A stretch of 64,000 nucleotides of DNA from CBDCVN01 sp965223585 (GCA_965223585.1 CBDCWW010000022.1:434001-498000); one strand, 5' to 3'. Counted from the first letter of the stretch, positions 50,247 to 60,345 are shown. A program made the numbers and translations. The notes: generated from the letters alone by a model not told the origin.

Positions 50247-51986
50247 CTACGATTTTAGAACTTTTGTAATTGATGTTGGTTCTATACGGTTTCTATTGAA
50301 AAACTCTAGGTCATTGTTCACCGTAGGTTTTGCATCAGGAATACTAATGTGACTCGCATCTAAAATGATTGTATTTTCATCAGCAATGTCCCTTAGCTTA
50401 ATAACATTTACTTTAATTTTTTTTATTTCCTCTTTCACTTTAGACCAATCAGAACCTTCAAGAATAAATTTATGTAGTAACTTCACTAATCCAGCTATTA
50501 CCTTTGCAAACTCAAAAGAAGAACCTTTATTCTTACCACGCTCAGGCCAGTCTTGTGGAAATTGCTTCTTGAATTCGTTGAAGAATCTTTTGAATACAAT
50601 AATTCCTTTAGTGATCATAGTTTCGGCATCTTTCAAGTCAGAAGCAGTTGCTTCAAAAAGGTTCTCATAACCTTTTTTCTCCTTTAATTTTGCTCCACTT
50701 TTTGCGCCTTCCAATTTTGATATTTTTTCCAAATTCGTTATGATTTTGAGCGCTGTGATTACCTCATTTATTTTGATAATTCCTAAACTTGTTTGATAAG
50801 TCTTAAATAGACCATACAAGCTACCTCTACATTCATTGGCAGTCAGAACAATCTTAGCAGCTAAGGCACGAGAATGTGTTTGTCCTAGAAGCTCGTAAGC
50901 AATTATGTCAAGATGGTTTTTGTCAATAGTTGTTTGCTTGGTATTAATCTCAACAAAAGTTTTAGCACTATATTCTGCTATTTGTTTTTCGTTTGCATTG
51001 TGAAATTTAATTGCAGCAATCATAATAATTGCCCCAGCTAACTTTTTCTCCATACTTTCCCGAGCAAAAGAAAAAAGGCGATGTTGTCCATCTATAACAG
51101 ATAGAGCACCATACATCATAGGAATGGTCAAGCTGCCTTTCTTCTCATCATACTTACAATCGCTTGACAAAACACACAAAATATTATTTGGAAACATGAA
51201 ATCAGCATTGATTAGAAGATTTTTCCTTATAGATTGGAGCTTTTCGATGTCTAAGGGACGTTGGTAGTCAGTATCACTATTTTTTTTTAGGTTTGGAAGA
51301 TTATCTTTTCTAAATACCTGAGTAAATGGAAGAATTTTATAAGGGGAAATTTCAAAAGTAAATATGTCAGCAAAAGCTAATTTACCACTTGCAACTTTTT
51401 TATGCTTTATCTGAGTCAGGTGATGTTTATCCTTGAGCAAGGTAATGTTTTCTATTGGATACTCAGTGATGACACTAAAATGATGCATGAAATGTTCTTT
51501 GCAATATTTACCTATTGTTTTTACATATCCCTCAAGAAGTATCCAGTCAGATTTATAAAAACAAGCTATCGAAGTTAGCTTAGTTAGATTAACATCAAAT
51601 TTTTCAAGTTTGGTTGTTATAAAACATCCTTTAACCTCTTTGATATCACGACATTTTGGAAGTAAGTCCTTTGGAACACCTAATAAAGACCAGAGATCCT
51701 CTTTTGATAGACTCTGTTTTTTCAGAAGATTGTAAGATTGTTGGAAGCTTTCATACTTTTTCTTTACATCACTAGGACCATTCCTGGCAGTTATCTCACC
51801 TACTAAACATGTTTCACCGTAAGGAATTAGGAAGTCAAACTCGAGGTGTTCACCTTTGCTGTAATCACCATCTGGGTCTAGCTTTACTAATTGAACTTGA
51901 CATAGTTGGTTAATGCAGGTGAGTCCCATTCCATCAAATAGTTTCTGAGCTTCATCTTCCAGCTCCTTTCCTGATTTATCACTCAT
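50247..51986 (-). CDS. DGQHR-domain protein, DndB-related
   Basis: The 579-residue protein carries SVIDGQHRLFSFAR near residue 290 and is much longer than DndB. The first 200 residues have no motif I recognise; a nuclease-like strand pattern (EFDFLIP then CLVGEIT) suggests a restriction-endonuclease-like fold. ATG 51986 is preferred over the upstream in-frame start at 51992. It is the last gene of the minus-strand operon, 57 bases after the Dnd-associated gene. A role in sensing or regulating phosphorothioation is inferred. Confidence 0.8.
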   Translation of the reverse strand: MSDKSGKELEDEAQKLFDGMGLTCINQLCQVQLVKLDPDGDYSKGEHLEFDFLIPYGETCLVGEITARNGPSDVKKKYESFQQSYNLLKKQSLSKEDLWSLLGVPKDLLPKCRDIKEVKGCFITTKLEKFDVNLTKLTSIACFYKSDWILLEGYVKTIGKYCKEHFMHHFSVITEYPIENITLLKDKHHLTQIKHKKVASGKLAFADIFTFEISPYKILPFTQVFRKDNLPNLKKNSDTDYQRPLDIEKLQSIRKNLLINADFMFPNNILCVLSSDCKYDEKKGSLTIPMMYGALSVIDGQHRLFSFARESMEKKLAGAIIMIAAIKFHNANEKQIAEYSAKTFVEINTKQTTIDKNHLDIIAYELLGQTHSRALAAKIVLTANECRGSLYGLFKTYQTSLGIIKINEVITALKIITNLEKISKLEGAKSGAKLKEKKGYENLFEATASDLKDAETMITKGIIVFKRFFNEFKKQFPQDWPERGKNKGSSFEFAKVIAGLVKLLHKFILEGSDWSKVKEEIKKIKVNVIKLRDIADENTIILDASHISIPDAKPTVNNDLEFFNRNRIEPTSITKVLKS

Positions 51987-52048
51987 TACCAAATACCTTC
52001 CTCCATAGGAAACTTACCAAATCACTTTACCTTGAATAAGTACAAACA

Positions 52049-52462
52049 TTATTTCTGCTTAGTTAGGGAAGCTAGATTCCATAAAGGTTGTCCGTGCTCA
52101 TCAATAATATTTGATTGCAATTCATAAACCCCCGCATTAGCATACTCCTCAACAATTTCCAGCACCTCACCTTGACTATTAAGCACACCTAACTCCTCTT
52201 TATCCGCTATAGCAATAGCCTTAATTAATGGAACATCAACCTGCTCCAACAACTGCGCCCATCGAAAAATCATTGTTTTATTTGTCAAGGGCCTACGTTC
52301 TCCCATCTTGTACCCTAGGCTTGCTGCCCACATAAAAACATCTTTCATAGTTTTAAACGGGCTATCTTCTAAGTCATTTCCTTCTGTAAGCTCCTTATAA
52401 ATATGGTGGGCAGCTTCATCAATGAATACACCATCTCGATTTTTAGTTTCCTCTGGCATCAA
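52049..52462 (-). CDS. Dnd system-associated protein 4
   Basis: The 137-residue protein (FKTMKDVFMWAASLGYKMGERRPL is the conserved core, near residues 38-61; shown in part elsewhere) resembles the small protein annotated as Dnd system-associated protein 4. Its biochemical role is unknown. It overlaps the end of the SMC-like ATPase gene by four bases, so the two are coupled. Confidence 0.75.
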   Translation of the reverse strand: MMPEETKNRDGVFIDEAAHHIYKELTEGNDLEDSPFKTMKDVFMWAASLGYKMGERRPLTNKTMIFRWAQLLEQVDVPLIKAIAIADKEELGVLNSQGEVLEIVEEYANAGVYELQSNIIDEHGQPLWNLASLTKQK

Positions 52463-54402
52463 TTAACCTCCACAATCTCAGTACAACCATTGTTTGTGTT
52501 AAAGCTCAAACGATACTTAGCACCTACAACAGGTTCTACATTAGCCCTTGCTTCACCAACTAACTCAGTATCTGTAACAAAGAAAACAAGTTGATCAGCA
52601 AGCTCAGGTAGGTGCTTGGTAATTGTATTACGGTGATCCTCTGATAGACGACCAAAGGGTGTATCCATAACAAGAGGCGCTTCCTCTTCGCTAATACGTG
52701 ACATAGCTGTAATAAACGATAAGCTTAAAACTTGGCGCTCACCAGCAGAAAGCTCTGCTTTCATTGTTTTGTCATAGCGATCAATAACCTCGAGATTGAA
52801 GTCTTCATCTAACTGGACATCCTTAAAATGCCCCTCTTTCCAAGCAAGCTGCTGGAAAATTTCTTTGGTCTTAACCTCAATTTTCTGACGCATTTGGTTA
52901 GCTACCACTTTATAAGTTTCGCTGATTATATCAGCAGCTTGCTGGGCAAGATCTAATTTAGTGCTTAAGAACTTAAGTTTTTTCTCTTCTTTCCGCACCA
53001 TACTAATTTGTTTCTTCAGCTCTTTAATTTTTTTTTCTAAGCTTTCATTCTTTTCCGTAAAGGAGCCTATTTTGAGTAAATTGTTTTTGCTGTCCGCTTC
53101 ATACTTTTCTAGCTTCTTTTCTAGGGCACTGATATCTTCTGGGGAATCCTTGAGTTGCCTACGAACATCATCTAACTGAGCTTCAAAACCCTTGATGATA
53201 TCAACAAGTTCAACACGATGCTGGTTTTCGGCGTCAAGATCAACCAATTTTCTCTTTATAAGATCGTTGAAACCTTTGAGTGTGGCAGTCATATTCATAA
53301 TGTCGTCTTCTAATGTACTGGAAATACTTACCTCAATGAGGCGATTGAGGTGCTTGTGTTCTGGACTTCCGTTATCAATAGACCGTCCACAAATACACTT
53401 CATCTGTTCCAGCAAATCCTTAACAAATTGCTGCCTGATATTACTGGGTATTTCTCCTCGTTCCCTAGCTTCGTCCAAAACTTGCAATGCTTTTTCAATT
53501 GCTGGTGCCAGCATAACGAGATAGCCACTTGTTGCAAGGTCACAAATGGAAACAAGATTTTTCTGAAGCCTATCTCTGTTTTCTCTTAGGCTTTTTTCTA
53601 TTGAATCTCTTTGTTTTTGTAAGACTTTTGTGGCTTCCATTTCGCGAAGTCTTTGAAGAATATCTCCTTTGTGCAATTGCGCCTTTTGGTTTTCTTGCTT
53701 AAGTTCCGAGATTCTAGTCAGATTTTGGTCAAGTTCAGCTCGAGCTTTTTCTTCGTCTTCTAAAAGCTTTCTGAGTTCTCCACCTGAATTTTCTTTAAGC
53801 TCTTTTCGATAATCCTTTGCGATTGTTGCTAAATGCTTTTTGGCACGATCTAGGACTTCTAGTTTGAGCACCAAATAAATAGCTTCTTTAATTTCTTTAG
53901 AAGCCTCTGGCTTGGCAAAATTATCAATCTTCTCTCCATCAAATAGAAAATACTCTCTCACATTCACTGGTAGGATAGCATTCATGGTACCAACGGGGTT
54001 TTTGACTTTTCTTGCCTGACCATCACTTCCTACTCGCAGCATGACAAAGTCATCAATATTTTTGAGTTGGAAGTTACCGTTATCTTGCTTCACTCCCTCC
54101 AATGCACGACGAACCATGTATCGCTCTCCATTATGAAGAAATGAAAGATCAACGGAGGTAGTAACACTATCACCCACCTGTGCTCGTTCAATAGCTTCTT
54201 TACTTACAAGCTCTCCAACAGTCTCCATATCTGGCAATTTTCCATAAAGACACCAGTTAATAGCTAAAAACATAGAGGTTTTCCCTGCACCATTTACACC
54301 GTGAATTAGGGTAACTCGCTTCTTATCATCTTTTGCAAAGTTCAGGCGCTGCTGACTATAATACTGGCGAAAGTTTTCAAGCCTGATATGATCGAGCTTC
54401 AC
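52459..54402 (-). CDS. SMC-like ATPase with zinc hook, Dnd restriction module
   Basis: The 647-residue protein has Walker A GVNGAGKTS near residue 35, coiled coils on either side of a CxC zinc-hook motif (CICGRS, near residue 340), then the ABC signature (LSAGERQVLSL) and Walker B (LVMDTPFGRLSEDH). It looks like DndD but has the hook, which DndD above lacks. It overlaps both neighbours by four bases. In this operon it probably drives DNA sensing or translocation for the PLD-helicase. Confidence 0.87.
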   Translation of the reverse strand: MKLDHIRLENFRQYYSQQRLNFAKDDKKRVTLIHGVNGAGKTSMFLAINWCLYGKLPDMETVGELVSKEAIERAQVGDSVTTSVDLSFLHNGERYMVRRALEGVKQDNGNFQLKNIDDFVMLRVGSDGQARKVKNPVGTMNAILPVNVREYFLFDGEKIDNFAKPEASKEIKEAIYLVLKLEVLDRAKKHLATIAKDYRKELKENSGGELRKLLEDEEKARAELDQNLTRISELKQENQKAQLHKGDILQRLREMEATKVLQKQRDSIEKSLRENRDRLQKNLVSICDLATSGYLVMLAPAIEKALQVLDEARERGEIPSNIRQQFVKDLLEQMKCICGRSIDNGSPEHKHLNRLIEVSISSTLEDDIMNMTATLKGFNDLIKRKLVDLDAENQHRVELVDIIKGFEAQLDDVRRQLKDSPEDISALEKKLEKYEADSKNNLLKIGSFTEKNESLEKKIKELKKQISMVRKEEKKLKFLSTKLDLAQQAADIISETYKVVANQMRQKIEVKTKEIFQQLAWKEGHFKDVQLDEDFNLEVIDRYDKTMKAELSAGERQVLSLSFITAMSRISEEEAPLVMDTPFGRLSEDHRNTITKHLPELADQLVFFVTDTELVGEARANVEPVVGAKYRLSFNTNNGCTEIVEVN

Positions 54403-54590
54403 TGGCTAGCCTTATTTTCTTTTTCAGGAGCACGTTTTGCCGCTTCATCAATAATCTTGTCAATCTCGTTTTTTAAATGAGGACGATCAAAGGAAATGTT
54501 TTCTTGCTCGAGAACAAGCACTTTTTGGATAACCTCTTTGACCGCATACTCTTGGTTTGCAAGCATTTTGGTAAGTTGATCTTTAAGCAT
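54399..54590 (-). CDS. Small conserved-position protein, unknown function
   Basis: The 63-residue protein is hydrophilic and helical, with no motif I recognise. It overlaps the ATPase gene by four bases (ATGA-type junction) and lies 18 bases after the PLD-helicase gene, so it is clearly part of the operon. It may be an adaptor between the two. Confidence 0.65.
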   Translation of the reverse strand: MLKDQLTKMLANQEYAVKEVIQKVLVLEQENISFDRPHLKNEIDKIIDEAAKRAPEKENKASQ

Positions 54591-54608
54591 TACTATTACT
54601 ACACCTCT

Positions 54609-56663
54609 CTAGAAATCCATTAGATTATACCGTTTCGCTAAGTCCCAAATAACGTCTAACGCCTCAAATTCATTCCGTGCTAAATTCGCAAATTCCTTGA
54701 AGCGTTCCAATTCTCGTTTAATAATACCCCTTTCTACATTGAAGTTAATAGGTGATGTATTTGCTTGCCATGTACTAGGAGGTACGGTTATTAGGTCATG
54801 AATAATGGAATGTTCTTTATCGGGGTATTTTCTTAACACTCGTCCTCTCCTTTGCACAAACTCTCGAGGATTACCACTGCTAGCTAGAAAAAAAGCCATT
54901 CGTGTACTTGGTACATCTACACCTTCATCCAAACATTTCATAGCAACAAGGGCATTAAGATTACCTTTTGCAAAGTCATTCAGCAGTTCACGACGCTCTT
55001 TTGCATCCTCTTCAGCAGTAAAACGTCGAAGCATGAGCCCTTTTTCATAACCTGCCAGACGTACAACATCATCAATTTGCCCCGGAGCACAATAGAACAA
55101 TGCATGGCTGATATTTTCTTGCTGGTCTATGAGTTCTGACAAGCACTTTAACTTATTTTCTGCTTTGTTGAGTAGATTGGCCCGCTTCATAAGGAGTTGC
55201 TTTAGAATATCTTGGCCCTTTTCATCCTCTCTTCCCATAAGTCTAGCTATTTTTGCGGTTAGCTCATCATACTCGAGCATTTCTTCTTCAGTAAGGTTAA
55301 CAAGATGGGGGTGATAATAGTAGGGTGTTAAACTAACACCAATCGCTTGTTCTAAAGTAAACTCAAAGACTGTTGTTCCGAAGAAGTCATGTAGGGCTCG
55401 AGTACCTAAATCATCAAACCATCTGTCTGGCGTTGCTGAAAGCGCAAGGCGGAATGGTATATGATGAGGATAGGCTGCCCTTCGCCGTTCTGCTCCTAAA
55501 TGATGAGCTTCATCTGCAAGGATAAGACTCGGCGCATTAACTCTTAAAATACTCTTTTGAAAATCTTCATCAGTAAATGTGTCATGGGTTGTAATAACAG
55601 ATATACAATTTCTGTGACCAGCATTGTAATCAAGGATTTGTTGATTAAGCTCGTTCAACCAGCGTTTTTTGCTTATATAAGCTAGTATAGGTTGGTACCC
55701 AAATTGTTTAGCTTCTTTTGACCACTGATCAACAAGGTGTTTATAAGGAACTGCCACAACCAAAGCTAACTTACTCTCTCGTTCAAAAAGCTTTACTGAA
55801 GCAGCTAAAGATGTAATGGTTTTCCCCGTACCTGTCGCCATTTCAAGCAAGCCTTGGCAATTATTATTAAACCAAGCATCAATTGCCTCATTTTGATAGT
55901 CTCTTAACTTAATTGTTTCAGGAACCTGTGGGACAAATTGCTTAGGTTTAAAAACAAAACCAGTATTTTTATTGTACTCGTAGGGTCGTTCTTGAGTCCT
56001 CAGTTTCAATATTTGTGCTCTCATAGCATCGGGAATATTGTGTACCTTTACATTAGGGTCAAGGTTCGTCCAAAGTTTATCAAATCTATTTTTATCAGAA
56101 AGCACAAAATGCTTGGTAACTTCTTCCCATCCTTTAAAAACATGTAGGGTTTCATAATTTTTGATTCCTTGAATACTATCATTATAAGAACCATTGAAAC
56201 TTAGCTGATTTCCCTCAGTGTCAGTGAAGATTCCAAATTTAGCATGAAACTCCCCATCGGATAGTTTGTCTCTTGGCACAGCTAACTTGAAATCAAGGAT
56301 ACCATCAGCCACAAGCCAAGCTAAAGCAGACAAAGTGTTTTTCTCTAAATCTTTTTCAAGGTCAGATATATTTTTTTGCAACGCTTCCTGAAGGATCTGA
56401 TTAACTCGACCTTTTGTTCCTTCAACTAAGGCACTCCAATCAGCTTCAGACATAATTGGACTAGTTATCCAACGAGCCTGTCCCTTATTTTCAGCAAATG
56501 CTTTCATACCTTTAGAGTTAATTCGCAACCAACCAGCACTAAAATAACCAACCCCACGATCATAATATGTTGCATTCTTTAGCGCTGGTCCAAACAAATC
56601 AGTAATCAGATTATTCTTTGAGGTATCAAGCACAGAAGGAATATTTAATTCTTTTAAAGACAT
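54609..56663 (-). CDS. PLD nuclease-helicase, phosphorothioation restriction enzyme
   Basis: The 684-residue protein has an N-terminal phospholipase-D-type nuclease domain (EFHAKFGIF then FNGSYNDS, about residues 147-170). A superfamily 2 helicase follows: ATGTGKT (about 280), DEAH (about 389), SAT, and a motif VI Q-R-R-G-R-V-L-R. This is the layout of the Dnd-linked restriction enzyme that attacks DNA lacking phosphorothioate. It follows the HTH gene by 36 bases. Confidence 0.9.
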   Translation of the reverse strand: MSLKELNIPSVLDTSKNNLITDLFGPALKNATYYDRGVGYFSAGWLRINSKGMKAFAENKGQARWITSPIMSEADWSALVEGTKGRVNQILQEALQKNISDLEKDLEKNTLSALAWLVADGILDFKLAVPRDKLSDGEFHAKFGIFTDTEGNQLSFNGSYNDSIQGIKNYETLHVFKGWEEVTKHFVLSDKNRFDKLWTNLDPNVKVHNIPDAMRAQILKLRTQERPYEYNKNTGFVFKPKQFVPQVPETIKLRDYQNEAIDAWFNNNCQGLLEMATGTGKTITSLAASVKLFERESKLALVVAVPYKHLVDQWSKEAKQFGYQPILAYISKKRWLNELNQQILDYNAGHRNCISVITTHDTFTDEDFQKSILRVNAPSLILADEAHHLGAERRRAAYPHHIPFRLALSATPDRWFDDLGTRALHDFFGTTVFEFTLEQAIGVSLTPYYYHPHLVNLTEEEMLEYDELTAKIARLMGREDEKGQDILKQLLMKRANLLNKAENKLKCLSELIDQQENISHALFYCAPGQIDDVVRLAGYEKGLMLRRFTAEEDAKERRELLNDFAKGNLNALVAMKCLDEGVDVPSTRMAFFLASSGNPREFVQRRGRVLRKYPDKEHSIIHDLITVPPSTWQANTSPINFNVERGIIKRELERFKEFANLARNEFEALDVIWDLAKRYNLMDF

Positions 56664-56699
56664 AATCCCTAGCCCTTCAAAACCAATATTATTAACTTG

Positions 56700-57899
56700 T
56701 TACTTATCACTGTCATCTGAACCAACTGGCAAGACAGAGTGTTTTGCAAAAAGATCTAGAATGAAATCTGCGACTTTATTGTCTAGCTCATTCTCAGTAG
56801 ATGTATTCTTTGATTTTGGTTCAGCTAAGCCATAAATCCCATCACCATAGCCTTTAAATGTATTGTCACGAGATAGCAAAGCATAAATAGTTTCTTGCCG
56901 TACTGATCTATCTAAGCTATTAGTAATTTCTGTATAGTGTAATAGTTTATTACTCCTTTTCATAACTGCTATAACTGCAGCCTTATTGTTAGCAAATCCG
57001 TCACCTATTTCACTCAGTTGCCACATACCTTTTTGGCCAATAGATTGGAAACTGGTTTCATTTGATCGTGAAAGAACGGCAGCAACATTCCTCCCAAGTG
57101 TATTTGAGAAACGATCTGGAAAAACATGGTCAAGTGCTTTTGCCATTTCACTAAAATGCCACTCTGTAAACCCAGCATAAGCGAGTTCCCAAGCAATTGC
57201 CTCCATTGATTCAGGCATTCGCCACTTATTCATTCCCACTTTCCCCTCACGTGTTATAAAAACTCCATCAAAATATGTATAAGCATGAATCAAATCATAA
57301 GGTTCGATTTCAAGAAAGGCTGCTACCTCTTCCAATGAAACAAATTGGCGTTTATCAAGTAGGAAAGATTTCAAGGCTTTTGGCCTGAGTTTTTTCTTAG
57401 CATCTAAAGTAATCCAACGACCTGAAGGCAACTGCTTGGTTTCAAACTGCTTGTAACGTGTTTCTTTAAGTATTTTAAAGGCACAAAACCATAGCTCATC
57501 AGGAAGGAAATCTGGTGCAACAGCCGAGCTACAATCAGGAACCTTGGACACAACTAAGCCAGAAGACTTTGCTAGCTCAAGGTAATCTCCGAATGAAATA
57601 CTTAATTCTCTAGCTACTGCTTTCAGTTTTCTAAAGGACTTTTTCTCAATTTGCCTAACTCGTTCTCTTGTTAAGTCGTACTTATCACCAACCTTTTGTA
57701 AGGTTTCTCCTCGACCATACCGATAAAGCAAAACTTCTTGCTCTCTTTTATCTAGATAGCCAAAGAAGGCATCAATTAAAGCACCAACATCAGGTGTTTC
57801 AGAACAATTTAATTGTACATTGAGTGGGCGCAATTTATCCAAAATTGGCAACCATTCATTTGGTAAAGGTAGATCTGTGTACCTGCCTAATTTTGCCAC
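56700..57899 (-). CDS. Sigma region 4-like HTH regulator of the restriction operon
   Basis: The 399-residue protein has a sigma-70 region 4-like segment at about residues 50-95 (REQEVLLYRYGRGETLQKVG, then TRERVRQIEKKSFRKL). Further winged-helix-like segments occupy the C-terminal half (HYTEITNSLDRSVRQETIYALL). There is no region 2, so it is a regulator rather than a complete sigma factor. The start is GTG at 57899 with AGGAG (57908-57912, complement). It is the first gene of the minus-strand operon and has an inverted repeat upstream. Confidence 0.82.
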   Translation of the reverse strand: MAKLGRYTDLPLPNEWLPILDKLRPLNVQLNCSETPDVGALIDAFFGYLDKREQEVLLYRYGRGETLQKVGDKYDLTRERVRQIEKKSFRKLKAVARELSISFGDYLELAKSSGLVVSKVPDCSSAVAPDFLPDELWFCAFKILKETRYKQFETKQLPSGRWITLDAKKKLRPKALKSFLLDKRQFVSLEEVAAFLEIEPYDLIHAYTYFDGVFITREGKVGMNKWRMPESMEAIAWELAYAGFTEWHFSEMAKALDHVFPDRFSNTLGRNVAAVLSRSNETSFQSIGQKGMWQLSEIGDGFANNKAAVIAVMKRSNKLLHYTEITNSLDRSVRQETIYALLSRDNTFKGYGDGIYGLAEPKSKNTSTENELDNKVADFILDLFAKHSVLPVGSDDSDK

Positions 57900-57907
57900 T
57901 CGTAATT

Positions 57908-57939
57908 ACTCCTAAGGTAACTGTATAAAGCTTACCTTA
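57908..57939 (-). promoter_or_regulatory. Inverted repeat before the restriction operon
   Basis: TAAGGTAA (57913-57920) and TTACCTTA (57932-57939) form a perfect 8-bp inverted repeat with an 11-base gap, just upstream of the ribosome site of the 399-residue regulator. It could be an operator for that protein or an mRNA hairpin. Confidence 0.5.
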
Positions 57940-58525
57940 ACAAATATGCAATGACAAAGCTTAAACATAACTTAAAATATGCCTAAACCCTGCAAATTAT
58001 ATAATAGCATTATACGGGTGATCGGTAATTAATTTAAGCCTCTACAGGACATGCTCAAAATTTGGCGATTTTCCATTTTAAAGTTTGCTTTCTTACTGTA
58101 ATTATTTCCAAAAATATATCTTGTGACGCACATAGTAACAAAAACACCTTAAATATTAGGGCGAGTCATTTCCGATCAACCGTATTATGGACTATTATTG
58201 TTGGAGGGCTATCTGATAGGGCATCATTGGTCTCCAGCAAAACTCAAAGTCTCTATGGTTGCCAAATCAACTTGCAAGCGCTACTGGATGACCTTTTCTG
58301 TCCAATAATAGCGTTTTAACTTTTTAAGGAGTTGATGCCAATGCACTTATTGTAAGCATGCCAGAATTAGCTTCAAGCACTAATATATATTGCGTGCTCT
58401 CTTGTATGTGTATCACAAGCAATTGGGTTAAGTTGCAAAGAAGGCTATAACACAACTAGGATAGGATTTGGAGGGTTTAATTCAGGAGTAAAAGTATTGA
58501 CAGCCGTTTCAATTATAACTGAGTC
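57940..58525. other. 586 bases without an intact gene; likely remnant
   Basis: An 85-codon frame (58062-58319) has no motif. In 58421-58525 another frame reads GYNTTRIGFGGFNSGVKVL and then runs into the IS4 end, so it may be the cut end of a gene. I cannot identify it. Confidence 0.4.
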
Positions 58526-60117
58526 TTCAAAACCGTACACTTTTTTGAATTGAGGAAACACCAAAGGGCAAGGGCGAAAGTCAACCAAGGGTAGATCAGA
58601 TCGAAATAAAAAAGCCCCACATTGAGCTTCAAGGGTATTGCAAAATTACTTGAAACATGATTAATGCAGGGCATGAGTTATTCTCAAAAATCATATAACA
58701 GAATATTCGCTACACTCAAGCAGTTTGCACAAAAAAACATATCAGGTCAATCATCGAGGCGATTAATAGTTTTTGCCTTGATGATAACAGGGCTAGTTCG
58801 ATCAGGAAAAATAGCGTTGGATGAAATGGCAGATAAGAGCACAAAACATAAAAATAGTAAAACAGAAAGCCGAACAAAGCGATTTAATCGTTGGTTGAGG
58901 AATAAAGCTGTCAATAAAGAAACGATGTACTTCCCTTACATCAAAGAAATACTAGCAGGGATAAGTAAAACAAGCTTAATATTCACAATAGATACAAGTA
59001 GTTTAGGGAAACATTGTGCAGTACTGATGATAAGTGTGATATACCAAGGAAGAGCATTACCAGTAATTTGGAAAGTAAGAGAAGGGAACAAAGGAAGCTT
59101 TAGTGAAGCAGAACATATAGCTTTACTAGAGGAGTTATACGAGTTAGTGCAAGAATTAGAAGAGGGTTTAGACAAGAAATTAGATGTGGTAGTAGTGGGT
59201 GACAGCGAGTTTGATGGAGTAGAGTTCCAAAAGAAATGTGAAGAGTACAAGTGGGAATATATACTAAGAGCAGCAAAAAACATCAATTGTTATGAGGAAG
59301 GAGAAAACGAGCCATTCAAACCAGAAGACATATTCCAAGAGGGAGGGCAAGTAAGTGTAGAAGGGATAGAGTACACGAATGAGAGGTATGGGCCAGTACA
59401 AATAATAGCGTGGTGGGGCAAAGAGTATAAAGAGCCAATATATTTAGTAACAAATGTGGAGTTAACAGAAGAGGCATGTGAGCTGTATAGAAAGAGGAGT
59501 TTGATAGAGACATTTTTTTCAGATGAGAAATCAAGAGGATTTAACATACACAAAACGCGAATAAAGAATCCCAAGAGGCTAGAAAAGCTTTTACTGGTAG
59601 CGTGTTTTGCATACATCTGGATAGTATATTTAGGATCTGTAGCAAGAAAAGAAGGGAAGGAGGGGCAATTTAGAAGGAAAGACAGAAGGGTACTGAGCCT
59701 ATTTCAGTTAGGGAAGAAATACTTAGAGTATCTACTAGAATGTGCAATGCCTTTACCAGAAGGGCTATTAGAGCTACCAGAATTTTGGGAGGAAAGTGCA
59801 TGGATTTAAAAGCCTAGTAATCTAAAAAACAAAGAAGTTAGCTTCAAAGCAGTGTTTGAAAGTCTCTCAGAAAAGCAGTGCTAGGTGAGGTCATATCCAT
59901 ATGAAGAAGTCATGACAAATAAAAGGCTCATAATAGACATTTTCTCTCATTTTTTGTTGGATTGAAGAGCAGGTTTTGCAAAAAAGTAACGAGCTAAATC
60001 AATAACTAAAATCAAATTTAGAAAACAGATAGAAATTGAGGTCTTTTTTGAGTATCTATAATTGCCTTGGGTACGCAATTCGTTTCCTGCAAAGGGTGAA
60101 GAGTGTACGGTTTTGAA
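58526..60117. mobile_element. IS4-family insertion sequence next to the CRISPR tail
   Basis: The ends are inverted 16-mers: TTCAAAACCGTACACT at 58526 and its complement finishing at 60117. The element encodes one transposase and is 1592 bases long. I see no target duplication. Its right end is followed by 11 bases of a CRISPR spacer and then a repeat, so it inserted into, or recombined at, the array. Confidence 0.85.
58664..59809 (+). CDS. IS4-family DDE transposase
   Basis: The 381-residue protein has catalytic aspartates in FTIDTSS and GDSEFDG and the family motif region Y-R-K-R-S-L-I-E-T-F-F-S-D-E-K (about residues 272-286), which supplies the glutamate. No stop or frameshift interrupts it, so the element may be active. 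An in-frame ATG at 58673 is an alternative start. About 300 non-coding bases follow before the right end. Confidence 0.92.
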   Translation: MQGMSYSQKSYNRIFATLKQFAQKNISGQSSRRLIVFALMITGLVRSGKIALDEMADKSTKHKNSKTESRTKRFNRWLRNKAVNKETMYFPYIKEILAGISKTSLIFTIDTSSLGKHCAVLMISVIYQGRALPVIWKVREGNKGSFSEAEHIALLEELYELVQELEEGLDKKLDVVVVGDSEFDGVEFQKKCEEYKWEYILRAAKNINCYEEGENEPFKPEDIFQEGGQVSVEGIEYTNERYGPVQIIAWWGKEYKEPIYLVTNVELTEEACELYRKRSLIETFFSDEKSRGFNIHKTRIKNPKRLEKLLLVACFAYIWIVYLGSVARKEGKEGQFRRKDRRVLSLFQLGKKYLEYLLECAMPLPEGLLELPEFWEESAWI

Positions 60118-60345
60118 ATTTGTTTACTGTTTTTAGCGTACCTACAAGGAATTGAAACCTTCTATAATCTGACTAACTGATGGTTTGTTAATTTGTTTTT
60201 AGCGTACCTACAAGGAATTGAAACTAAAACCAATATAATAAGGATTTCTATCTATACCGGTTTTTAGCGTACTTACAAGGAATTGAAACACTGAGGCTTA
60301 GTGCTGTACTGTTAGGTACTTTCGCTGTTTTTAGCGTACCTACAA
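60118..60345 (+). CRISPR. Leader-distal tail of the CRISPR array, 4 repeats
   Basis: Repeats of the same family start at 60129, 60195, 60260 and 60327, with 35-37-base spacers. The third has C14T, the same variant as the copy at 19675 near the end of the main block. The last stops after 19 bases, the decay expected at the old end of an array. An 11-base spacer fragment (60118-60128) lies between the IS4 end and the first repeat. This is the separated end of the array that begins at 9595. Confidence 0.95.

Noticed and set aside
58062..58319. An 85-residue gene
   Set aside because: No recognisable motif or ribosome site; the surrounding sequence looks like remnants.
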